Shown here: positions 1 to 5,310 of the stretch, in pieces
Numbering within the stretch: position 1 is the stretch's first letter
Layout of the letters: each line of letters opens with the position of its first letter
Origin: an uncultured Campylobacter sp.
GTDB lineage: Bacteria; Campylobacterota; Campylobacteria; Campylobacterales; Campylobacteraceae
DNA length: 7,522 nt
NCBI GenBank assembly: GCA_938041615.1
Contig: CALISV010000037.1
Coordinates: 1-7,522, forward strand
Reading direction: 5' to 3'
The notes under the pieces: model-generated
What the model was told of the DNA's origin: nothing
What the model saw: only the letters and a program-made list of their open reading frames with translations
Database searches by the model: none
Position numbers and translations under genes: made by a program

Positions 1-51
1 AGTAGCAATAATTTCAGCATTAGGCTCCACAGATAGAGATGTAAGTTTCAT
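1..51 (-). CDS. 5' end of an unidentified gene (partial, runs off left edge)
   Basis: An ATG on the minus strand at 51-49 opens a frame that stays open for 17 codons to the window edge, beginning MKLTSLSVEPNAEIIAT. The frame is also open upstream for about 25 codons back to a stop near base 126, but I found no ATG, GTG or TTG start there, so the ATG at 51 is the first usable start. The Shine-Dalgarno match is poor: the bases just upstream read GTAGCAAAA. Too little is visible to assign a family or location. It is divergent from the small helix-turn-helix gene at 229, with a 177-base AT-rich spacer that could carry promoters for both. It could also be a chance open frame. Confidence 0.35.
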   Translation of the reverse strand, partial: MKLTSLSVEPNAEIIAT

Positions 52-131
52 TTTTGCTACAAAATACCATTTCCATACTTTTAAAAATTTAAATAATGCT
101 ACCGAAACGAGCCTTAAGACATATTAAATTC

Positions 132-177
132 AAGGAATAAATCCTTATAAAGTCTAAATATCAAGTAATTATTCCTT
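132..177. promoter_or_regulatory. Operator-like repeats in the divergent spacer upstream of the HTH gene
   Basis: AAGGAATAA (132-140) is matched exactly by its inverted copy TTATTCCTT (169-177). A further TCCTT at 142-146 forms a tighter palindrome with the first arm (AAGGA, 5-base spacer, TCCTT). The two TCCTT words are 31 bases apart, about three helical turns, and a TATAAA box (146-151) lies between them. That geometry fits a protein binding site between two divergent genes, with the small helix-turn-helix protein at 229 as the obvious candidate ligand. The repeats are seen directly; the operator role is inferred. Confidence 0.4.
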
Positions 178-228
178 AGTTGATAAGTCAGCCTATTTTA
201 TTGAAAATTCCCGACAAAAAGGCTAAAA

Positions 229-435
229 ATGGGAAATAATCTATCAAAAAGAGATATTGCGGGAATTTTAAATATAGATACGAAAACGCTTTATAACTGG
301 AAGAAAAACAAGCCCGAACTCTACCGTATCGTTATGCTGGGGTTTAAATTTGACGAGCTCTTAAAACAAGCCGAAAACAACCTTAACGAGCTTCAAAAAA
401 TCGCGGAAGAAAATCAAAATTTTAGATTGAAGTGA
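229..435 (+). CDS. Small helix-turn-helix DNA-binding protein, unknown target
   Basis: This is a 68-residue protein. Residues about 5-25 (LSKRDIAGILNIDTKTLYNW) read as a helix-turn-helix: a first helix, a turn around NID, and a recognition helix with the TLYNWKK pattern typical of small phage-like and MerR/Psq-type HTH domains. Residues about 42-64 are Glu-, Leu- and Asn-rich and likely form a coiled coil, so a dimer is plausible. The ATG is preceded by AAAAGG (217-222) with a 6-base spacer. There is no signal peptide or membrane segment, so it should act in the cytoplasm. It stands alone, divergent from the partial gene at the left edge and followed by a long gene-free stretch. The surroundings are more AT-rich than the rest of the window. 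It is probably a regulator, possibly autoregulatory through the repeats at 132-177; its target is unknown. Confidence 0.75.
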   Translation: MGNNLSKRDIAGILNIDTKTLYNWKKNKPELYRIVMLGFKFDELLKQAENNLNELQKIAEENQNFRLK

Positions 436-448
436 GGATTGAAGCCGT

Positions 449-522
449 ATTTGGCGCGATAAATTCGGCAAGGGCTCGGCATTAAAATTTAGTAAAAAAT
501 GCGGCGCCAAATTACGCCAAAT
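449..522. repeat. Three copies of CGCCAAAT in inverted and direct arrangement
   Basis: ATTTGGCGC at 449-457 is an exact inverted copy of GCGCCAAAT at 504-512. A further CGCCAAAT follows at 515-522, in direct orientation and 10 bases after the one at 505-512. It starts 14 bases after the HTH gene's stop codon. It could form a hairpin with a 46-base loop in the HTH transcript or bind a protein on one helix face. No T-tract follows, so it is not a standard intrinsic terminator. Confidence 0.5.
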
Positions 523-766
523 CCCGTAAAATTTGATATCGTTAAAAAGATAAATCAATTTAACCACCCTGCAAAACGCACCTTAAATTTGAGCGGAAAT
601 TTAAATCTGACTCGGCAAACCTACTTTTAAATCCATTCGAATTTGCATCGATTCGCATTAAAAAGCAGGTGCTAAAAATACCCGACAAAAACCAATAATA
701 CTCGGCAGACATATTGAAAATATACAAATTTCGCATAATCTGCTGATTTTGATAAATTTAACCGCC

Positions 767-783
767 CGCCGCGAAAGCGAGCG
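767..783 (-). terminator. Possible weak terminator hairpin after the chemoreceptor gene
   Basis: CGCCGC (767-772) and GCGAGCG (777-783) pair around a four-base loop (GAAA on the plus strand), with one bulged A. On the minus strand this begins 12 bases after the chemoreceptor stop codon. The stem is GC-rich, but the transcript then reads GGCGGTTAAATTT with no U-run, so the assignment is tentative. Confidence 0.3.
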
Positions 784-794
784 ACCGAATTTTA

Positions 795-1880
795 TTATTT
801 CCTAGCCGCTCTAACCGCGTCTAAAAGCGTTTCAAAGCCTACTTTGCTCGAGTTTTCCACGTCTTTTAGGATTTCCACTCCGGCGGCGTTATCCTTGCTG
901 CTGTCTGCGAAAATTTTGATCGCCTTTTCGAGTCCACTATGTACGTTTTCGTGATCGCGAGAGATATCTTGCACCGTTTTTGCGTCTTTTACGATATTTT
1001 TGACTTTTTCATTAAACCACTTACCAAATCTGCAACGCCCGGCCTCAGGTATGCTTTCAAATTCGCCGTTTAAAACGGCTCTATAGCCGTTTAGTTTCAT
1101 ATTTATATGATCGATCTTGCCGTTGCTAACGTTAACTTCGTTAGTTAAATTTAATGTTTGATTTAAGATATTTTGCGTATTTTCGTTCACGCTTGCGATA
1201 GTGCCTTGAAAATCGCTCAAAACGCGCATCACGTCGCCCGAAATTTTAGAGAAATTTTCGCTCATTCCTATCATCGTATTTGAGCTTTGTTTAAGTCCGT
1301 TTATATTCACCTCGACTTCGAGAGTGGCTTTTTGCGTGCGTTCGGCGAGCTTTCGCACCTCATCGGCCACCACGGCAAATCCACGTCCGTGTTCGCCCGC
1401 ACGCGCGGCTTCGATAGCTGCGTTTAGGGCTAGTAAATTCGTCTGATCCGAGATGTCTTTGATGAGATTTATAATCTCCACGATCGACATCACGCTGTTA
1501 TTTAGCGACGAGGCGTCGTTTTGCAAGTCGCCGCTCATTTGCTGGACGTTTTGCATAGAGCTAACGATAAAGCTCGTCTGCTCGCGCAGTTCGCCCGTCT
1601 TAGTAAACGTTAGGTTATTTAGCTCGTTTATGTTTTCCAGTATTTCTAAATTTTCTTCCATCGTGCCTTGCAAGAAATTCATACCGTCGGCATAGCTGGC
1701 TATTAGCAGCTTGACCGCTTCGGCTTGCGGTTTTGGCGCGTTTTGCTCGCTCGTCGCACTTGATTTTGCCGCTTCCAGCTCGCTTTGCAGTTGCTTTATC
1801 TGCGCTTTTAGACTTTCGTTTTCCTGCGATAGAGCCGCATTTTTGCTCTCTAGCTCTTTTTTATAGCCGCTTCCAAACAT
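795..1880 (-). CDS. Soluble methyl-accepting chemotaxis protein with C-terminal CZB zinc-binding domain (TlpD-like)
   Basis: This is a cytoplasmic chemoreceptor of 361 residues. It has no signal peptide, membrane segment or periplasmic sensor domain. Residues 7-40 form a Glu/Lys/Gln/Leu coiled coil, and a short Ala/Gln/Pro linker follows. Residues about 57-257 form the MCP signalling hairpin, with the conserved tip [20 protein letters not shown] at 157-176 that contacts CheA and CheW. The end is a CZB domain: His258, Cys283 (in CRFGKW), His310 and His314 (HENVH) match the family's three-His/one-Cys zinc site with normal spacing. Met261 replaces the usual aromatic or Leu three residues after the first His. 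CZB receptors such as Helicobacter pylori TlpD sense oxidants or zinc status; that role here is inferred from family. The start is supported by AAGGAGG (1886-1892). It may share transcription with argH upstream but has its own -10 box. Confidence 0.93.
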   Translation of the reverse strand: MFGSGYKKELESKNAALSQENESLKAQIKQLQSELEAAKSSATSEQNAPKPQAEAVKLLIASYADGMNFLQGTMEENLEILENINELNNLTFTKTGELREQTSFIVSSMQNVQQMSGDLQNDASSLNNSVMSIVEIINLIKDISDQTNLLALNAAIEAARAGEHGRGFAVVADEVRKLAERTQKATLEVEVNINGLKQSSNTMIGMSENFSKISGDVMRVLSDFQGTIASVNENTQNILNQTLNLTNEVNVSNGKIDHINMKLNGYRAVLNGEFESIPEAGRCRFGKWFNEKVKNIVKDAKTVQDISRDHENVHSGLEKAIKIFADSSKDNAAGVEILKDVENSSKVGFETLLDAVRAARK

Positions 1881-1885
1881 CCTTT

Positions 1886-1911
1886 CCTCCTTAAATTTTT
1901 CTATAATTATA
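1886..1911 (-). promoter_or_regulatory. -10 box and ribosome binding site of the chemoreceptor gene
   Basis: Reading the minus strand, TATAAT (1911-1906) matches the consensus -10 box, and AAGGAGG (1892-1886) is a near-perfect Shine-Dalgarno 5 bases before the ATG. The untranslated leader would be only about 20 bases. I see no clear -35 box, as is usual in Campylobacter, and no FliA-type box, so the vegetative sigma factor is likely. Confidence 0.5.
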
Positions 1912-1920
1912 ATTAAATTT

Positions 1921-1934
1921 TCGCCTTTTGGCGA
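1921..1934 (-). terminator. Small hairpin between argH and the chemoreceptor gene
   Basis: TCGCC (1921-1925) and GGCGA (1930-1934) are perfect inverted arms around a four-base loop, 13 bases after the argH stop codon. The transcript continues AAATTTAATTA, with only a short T-run, so termination would be partial at best and some read-through into the chemoreceptor gene is possible. Confidence 0.35.
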
Positions 1935-1947
1935 TAAATTTTAAAAT

Positions 1948-3333
1948 TTATTTATCTTTCAGCCACTCGTTTAAAATTTCAATCTGCGCCGCCACGCTCT
2001 CATTTGCCGTGCCTCCTTGCGACTTGCGCGCCTCCTTAGAAGCGTTTAGATCAAGAAATTTAACCGCATCCGCGTCCAAGCTTTCATCCACGCCAGCAAG
2101 CTGCTGCGCATTTAGCTCGCTCAAATCCAGGCCCAAATTTTCCGCATACGCTACGGCTTTGCCCGTGATGAAGTGCGCCCGGCGAAACGGCACGTTTTTC
2201 TCCCGCACGAGATAATCGGCTAGATCGGTCGCCGTGAGGTGCCCGCGTCTGGTCATCGCGAGCATATTTTGCTCGTTAAATTTAGCCGTTTTTAGCATCT
2301 GTTTTAAAATTTCAAGGCTCGCAAGCGCGGTGGCGACGCTATCAAAAACGCCCTCCTTGTCCTCTTGCATGTCCTTGTTGTAAGCTAGCGGCAAGCCCTT
2401 CATCACCGTTAGCAGCGCGACGAGATTGCCGTTTACGCGCCCCGTTTTGCCGCGGATTAACTCGGCGACGTCGGGGTTTTTCTTCTGCGGCATGATCGAG
2501 CTGCCCGTGCTGTACGCGTCGCTGATCGTGACAAAGCCGAACTCCTGCGAGCTCCACAAGATGAGCTCCTCGCACAGGCGCGACGCATGCGTCATCAGCA
2601 CGCTTACGTTAAACAAAATCTCCAGCGCAAAATCGCGGTCGCTGACGCTATCCATCGCGTTTGGCGTCACTCCCGCAAAGCCGAGCTGCTGCGCGACTAG
2701 CTCGCGATTTATCGGATGCGGCGTGCCCGCAAGCGCGGCGGAGCCCAGCGGACAGAGATTATTTCGCTCGCGCGAGCTAGCAAAGCGCTCGTAGTCGCGG
2801 CGAAACATAAACGCGTAAGCTAGCAAATGATAGGCAAGGCTCACGGGCTGGGCGTGCTGAAGGTGCGTGTAGCCGGGCATCAGCGTGTCTGCGTGCCCGC
2901 TAGCTATATCTCGCAGAGCCTCTACTAGCTCGCGGATTTTTTCGGCGAGCGCAGCGCCGCTTTTAAGCACGTAGAGGCGAAAATCAAGCGCGACCTGATC
3001 GTTTCTGCTGCGCGCGGTGTGTAGCCTGCCGCCAAGATCGCTTCCGATGAGCTCGCTTAGGCGCTTTTCGACCGCCATGTGGATGTCCTCGTCGGCGGTT
3101 TTAAACTCAAATTTACCGCTTTTTATCTCCTTAAACACGGCATCAAGCCCGGCGATGATCTTTTCGCTCTCGTCAGGCTTTAAAATACCGCAGGCACCGA
3201 GCATCCGAGCGTGCGCCTTGCTGCCCGCGATGTCCTCCCGCCAAAGCGCCCTATCAAAGCCGATCGAGGCGTTAAACTCCTCCAAAAGCGCCGAACTCGC
3301 CTCGCTAAAGCGCCCCTCCCACATTTTTTTCAC
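1948..3333 (-). CDS. argH: Argininosuccinate lyase
   Basis: This enzyme cleaves argininosuccinate to arginine and fumarate, the last step of arginine synthesis, as a cytoplasmic homotetramer. The 461 residues are full length for the family. Visible motifs are HTARSRND (105-112, substrate binding), the catalytic-histidine segment [11 protein letters not shown] (His157), SDRDF (231-235), and the fumarase/ASL superfamily signature [12 protein letters not shown] (277-288) holding the catalytic serine on the mobile loop. The start is GTG at 3333: AAGGAG (3344-3339) lies 5 bases before it. The next candidate, ATG at 3324, would be 14 bases away and would only remove MKK. Neighbours are not other arginine genes: a chemoreceptor lies downstream and a PepE-like peptidase is divergent. 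The gene is notably GC-rich compared with its flanks, and long open frames appear on its other strand as a result. Confidence 0.98.
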   Translation of the reverse strand: MKKMWEGRFSEASSALLEEFNASIGFDRALWREDIAGSKAHARMLGACGILKPDESEKIIAGLDAVFKEIKSGKFEFKTADEDIHMAVEKRLSELIGSDLGGRLHTARSRNDQVALDFRLYVLKSGAALAEKIRELVEALRDIASGHADTLMPGYTHLQHAQPVSLAYHLLAYAFMFRRDYERFASSRERNNLCPLGSAALAGTPHPINRELVAQQLGFAGVTPNAMDSVSDRDFALEILFNVSVLMTHASRLCEELILWSSQEFGFVTISDAYSTGSSIMPQKKNPDVAELIRGKTGRVNGNLVALLTVMKGLPLAYNKDMQEDKEGVFDSVATALASLEILKQMLKTAKFNEQNMLAMTRRGHLTATDLADYLVREKNVPFRRAHFITGKAVAYAENLGLDLSELNAQQLAGVDESLDADAVKFLDLNASKEARKSQGGTANESVAAQIEILNEWLKDK

Positions 3334-3338
3334 GCTCG

Positions 3339-3369
3339 CTCCTTCGTTTAAATTTTCGGTGATTTTATA
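3339..3369 (-). promoter_or_regulatory. argH promoter -10 box and ribosome binding site
   Basis: On the minus strand TATAAA (3369-3364) is a plausible -10 box, and AAGGAG (3344-3339) sits 5 bases before the GTG codon, which decides the start. The box is 10 bases from the oppositely directed -10 box of the peptidase gene (3380-3385), so the two promoters overlap and may compete. Confidence 0.45.
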
Positions 3370-3379
3370 AAATTTAAGC

Positions 3380-3385
3380 TAAAAT
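3380..3385 (+). promoter_or_regulatory. -10 box of the PepE-like gene
   Basis: TAAAAT in the context TTTAAGCTAAAATAGCGC is a common form of the epsilonproteobacterial -10 region. It would start transcription near 3392, leaving a leader of about 28 bases before the ATG at 3420. No -35 box is evident. Confidence 0.45.
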
Positions 3386-3419
3386 AGCGCAAAATTTCGG
3401 CCTTTTGAGAGGAAAAACG

Positions 3420-4037
3420 ATGATAGAGATGTTTTTATGCTCCTATTTTGCGGGCGCGGCGACGCTTTTTGAGGACTATGCGAGGCAAAATATCCGCGCC
3501 AAAGAGGTGCTTTTTATCCCGACTGCCGCAAACGTAGAGGAGTACCGAGACTACGTGGACGAGGCGAAAGAGGCGTTTGCCAAAATGGGCTTTGAGGTTC
3601 AAATTTTAGACGTTTCCAAAGCGAGCGAGGCCGAAGCGAAGGCAAAGATCGGCGCAGCGCAGGTGCTTTACGTAAGCGGCGGCAACACTTTTTATCTTTT
3701 GCGCGAGCTTAAAAAGAAAGGTCTTACAGACCTCATCGCTAGCCGCGTCAGAAGCGGCGAGCTCGTGTATGTGGGCGAGTCGGCGGGCGCGATGATCGCA
3801 GCTCCCAGCGTGGAGTACGCGAGCGTGATGGACGATGCGGGCGACTACGGGGCTGCGGCGCAAACGGGGCTTGATCTGGTGAAATTTTACCCCGTGCCGC
3901 ACTACGGCGAGGAGCCTTTCGTGCAAAACGCGGCCGAAATTTTAAAAGCTTACGGCGGAAAGCTAAATTTGACGCCGATAAATAACGCCGAAGCGATCGC
4001 GGTGCACGGCGATAAATTTGAAATTTTAGGGCGATAA
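3420..4037 (+). CDS. Peptidase family S51 (PepE-like) serine peptidase
   Basis: This is a 205-residue cytoplasmic protein of the class-I glutamine-amidotransferase-like fold. PepE proteins hydrolyse dipeptides with N-terminal aspartate using a Ser-His-Glu triad. Visible here are the VSGGNTFYLL segment (85-94), the nucleophile elbow GESAGAM with Ser121 (119-125), PHYGE with His161 (160-164), and an acidic residue in NNAEAIAV (Glu191) as the likely third member. The elbow reads GES rather than the GWS I recall for enterobacterial PepE, and the protein is shorter than the E. coli enzyme, so exact aspartyl-dipeptide specificity is uncertain. The ATG at 3420 is chosen because GAGG (3409-3412) precedes it by 7 bases; a TTG at 3405 would place that site inside the gene. 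It is monocistronic and divergent from argH. Confidence 0.88.
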   Translation: MIEMFLCSYFAGAATLFEDYARQNIRAKEVLFIPTAANVEEYRDYVDEAKEAFAKMGFEVQILDVSKASEAEAKAKIGAAQVLYVSGGNTFYLLRELKKKGLTDLIASRVRSGELVYVGESAGAMIAAPSVEYASVMDDAGDYGAAAQTGLDLVKFYPVPHYGEEPFVQNAAEILKAYGGKLNLTPINNAEAIAVHGDKFEILGR

Positions 4038-4041
4038 ATTT
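4008..4041 (+). repeat. 12-base direct repeat across the PepE-like stop codon
   Basis: GGCGATAAATTT occurs at 4008-4019 and again at 4030-4041, 22 bases apart. The second copy is one frame out and supplies the TAA stop. A third copy lies at 1930-1941, next to the 3' end of argH. Confidence 0.55.
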
Positions 4042-4076
4042 AGGCGCGCGGCATTCTAGGGGTGCTATAAATTTAG

Positions 4077-4130
4077 AAAACGGCGCTTAAATTTTACGCG
4101 CTAAAGCCTGCGTAAAATTTAAAAACGGCG
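4077..4130. repeat. 13-base-pair hairpin flanked by 9-base direct repeats in a convergent spacer
   Basis: TTAAATTTTACGC (4087-4099) and GCGTAAAATTTAA (4110-4122) are perfect inverted arms with a 10-base loop, giving the longest perfect short-loop stem I found. The direct repeats AAAACGGCG (4077-4085 and 4122-4130) bracket it. It lies between the convergent PepE-like and AraC-type genes, where a bidirectional terminator is expected, but neither side has a T-run after the stem. It could be a terminator, an RNA-stabilising hairpin or a tiny inserted element. Confidence 0.55.
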
Positions 4131-4218
4131 GAGCTTGAGGCGAGCCGAAAAATGCAGCTAGCGGTGCGAGCTAAATTTTACCGCCAAATTTAAATAGCCC
4201 TTTCCTCTGCCTTTTTCG

Positions 4219-4238
4219 TCAAATTTAGATCAAATTTA
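4219..4238. repeat. Tandem TCAAATTTA repeat
   Basis: TCAAATTTA occurs at 4219-4227 and 4230-4238, with an 11-base period, immediately after the 3' end of the AraC-type gene. It may only reflect the abundance of AAATTT in this genome. Confidence 0.35.
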
Positions 4239-4241
4239 AAC

Positions 4242-5147
4242 TTACACCACGCCGGAGCGTAGAATTTCGCTGTGAATTTTAGGCGGCACGCCAAACATCC
4301 TTGCGTATTCGCGGCTAAACTGCGACGCGCTCTCGTATCCTACGTCAAAGGCGGCCTGCGCTACGCCGATATTTTTGGTCGCGAGCAGATTTTTTGCCTC
4401 TTCTAGGCGGATCTTTTTTTGAAATGCGATGGGACTTAGCGAGGTTACGATTTTGAAGTTATGATATAGCGAAGACTCGCTCATATCGCAAGCACGCGCG
4501 ACCTCTTTCATATTTAGCTTTTGCGTAAACTCATTTTTTATCTTTGCGACAGCATGCAAAATTTTGTTAGAAACGCTTCCTTGCATCGCAAATTTATTTA
4601 AAAAATAGCCGCTTTTGTCGCTTGTTACAAGGGTATAAAGGATCTCTTTTTTAGCAAGATCTGAGAGAAATTTGATCTTTTCTTTTGGCTTTTCAAGCAA
4701 CAAGATAAAGCGCAAAACAGGCTCTAGTATCTCCTCCGTAAGATCGCCGAAAAATACCCCCTTTTGGCTTTTTTGCATGTTATCTTCTTTTATTTCGACA
4801 TTTTTTAGCACTTCATAAATTTCATCCATGCTAAATTTAAGGGTAAGCGAGATATATGGCCTCTCTTTTGAGGCGTCGGTTAGGCTCACTCTTAGAGGCA
4901 TATAGGTCGATGTGAGCAGATACCTTTGCTCGTTGTATCCGCTCATCTTATCGCCAAAGCCTACCGACTTTGCTCCCTGCAAGATAATACACAAAGATGG
5001 ATTGTAGATGACATTGATAAAATCATGCGTCTTTTCGCTGATGTAAAAATCAAGCGAGTCGATGTCGCTTTGCACAAGGCCGTTTACACCGTATCTATTT
5101 AGTAAAAACTCTTTTGTCTGCTCTTTTAGTAAATTTAGCTCACTCAT
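4242..5147 (-). CDS. AraC-family transcriptional regulator (AraC_N plus HTH_18 type)
   Basis: The 301 residues have the usual two-domain layout. Residues about 40-185 resemble the AraC_N cupin-like sensing domain (INVIYNPSLCIILQGAK at 44-60, then a beta-rich stretch through YISLTLKF). Residues about 195-295 form the double helix-turn-helix: the first HTH is around MKEVARACDMSESSLYHNFK (213-232), the linker helix carries SPIAFQKKIRLEEAKNLL, and the second HTH is around VAQAAFDVGYESASQFSREY (262-281), ending in FGVPP. There is no signal peptide. The start has GGAAAG (5157-5152) upstream at a 4-base spacing. It is divergent from the hydrolase/cyclophilin-like unit, which it probably controls; the inducer is unknown. 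Regulators of this subtype are often found beside oxidoreductase or hydrolase genes. Confidence 0.93.
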   Translation of the reverse strand: MSELNLLKEQTKEFLLNRYGVNGLVQSDIDSLDFYISEKTHDFINVIYNPSLCIILQGAKSVGFGDKMSGYNEQRYLLTSTYMPLRVSLTDASKERPYISLTLKFSMDEIYEVLKNVEIKEDNMQKSQKGVFFGDLTEEILEPVLRFILLLEKPKEKIKFLSDLAKKEILYTLVTSDKSGYFLNKFAMQGSVSNKILHAVAKIKNEFTQKLNMKEVARACDMSESSLYHNFKIVTSLSPIAFQKKIRLEEAKNLLATKNIGVAQAAFDVGYESASQFSREYARMFGVPPKIHSEILRSGVV

Positions 5148-5174
5148 CTTGCTTTCCGCCTCAAATTTTATGAA

Positions 5175-5180
5175 ATTATA
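5175..5180 (-). promoter_or_regulatory. -10 box of the AraC-type gene
   Basis: On the minus strand GGGGTATAATTTC contains a consensus TATAAT (5180-5175), 27 bases before the ATG. No -35 box is clear. The nearest AGAAT word (5201-5205) would fall in the -35 region, which would allow autoregulation. Confidence 0.55.
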
Positions 5181-5200
5181 CCCCTTTTTAGAAAATTTGC

Positions 5201-5232
5201 AGAATTAGGCATGAAATTTAGAGAATCATTCT
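5201..5232. promoter_or_regulatory. Candidate AraC-type operator (AGAAT repeats and palindrome)
   Basis: AGAAT at 5201-5205 and 5222-5226 are 21 bases apart, two helical turns, the spacing seen for many AraC-family half-sites. The second lies in an 11-base palindrome AGAATCATTCT (5222-5232), centred about 40 bases before the expected hydrolase transcript start, a normal activator position. A third AGAAT overlaps the -10 box (5256-5260). Binding by the neighbouring regulator is inference. Confidence 0.4.
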
Positions 5233-5254
5233 ATCGCAAAATTTAAAATCCTGC

Positions 5255-5260
5255 TAGAAT
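5255..5260 (+). promoter_or_regulatory. Extended -10 box of the hydrolase/cyclophilin-like unit
   Basis: TGCTAGAAT gives an extended -10 motif (TG one base before TAGAAT). Transcription would begin near 5267, leaving about 44 bases of leader that includes the small palindrome AGCTT-GTA-AAGCT (5275-5287). A weak -35 region suits an activator-dependent promoter. Confidence 0.5.
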
Positions 5261-5310
5261 GCACATTACAAAACAGCTTGTAAAGCTAAATCAAAACCGA
5301 AAAGACAAAG

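Larger units (their letters stand above)
436..794. other. 359-base gene-free region with repeat words
   Basis: No frame here has a start, ribosome site and plausible protein; the one antisense frame is mostly the shadow of the HTH gene. The stretch contains several copies of CGCCAAAT/ATTTGGCG (449-522), a hairpin TTAAATTT-6 bases-AAATTTAA (583-590/597-604), four TCGGCA words, and an 11-base word CCCGACAAAAA (681-691) that also occurs at 210-220 in front of the HTH gene. The 3' ends of the HTH gene and the chemoreceptor gene face each other across it, so it should hold terminators. An unannotated small RNA cannot be excluded. Confidence 0.5.

Noticed and set aside
1..435. Prophage edge at the left of the window
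   Set aside because: A small HTH gene and AT-rich DNA are suggestive, but there is no integrase, attachment site or phage structural gene in view.
361..567. 68-codon minus-strand open frame
   Set aside because: It overlaps the 3' part of the well-supported HTH gene on the opposite strand, has no good ribosome site, and its protein is rich in codons produced by reading AAATTT repeats.
436..794. CRISPR array or tRNA in the repeat-containing spacer
   Set aside because: The repeats are short and irregular with no constant spacer length, and no cloverleaf-like arms were found.
1453..1695. Plus-strand open frame inside the chemoreceptor gene
   Set aside because: It is antisense to the conserved MCP signalling domain and has no recognisable domain; it is a shadow of the real gene.
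1928..3370. Several long open frames opposite or overlapping argH
   Set aside because: argH is GC-rich, which removes stop codons from its other frames. Their products are Arg- or Ser-rich with no family match, while the argH frame is a complete recognised enzyme.
3405..3419. Upstream TTG start for the PepE-like gene, adding MRGKT
   Set aside because: The Shine-Dalgarno GAGG (3409-3412) would lie inside the coding region; it is correctly spaced for the ATG at 3420, which is preferred.
3606..3926. 106-codon minus-strand frame inside the PepE-like gene
   Set aside because: It is Arg/His-rich, antisense to the S51 catalytic motifs, and without a ribosome site.
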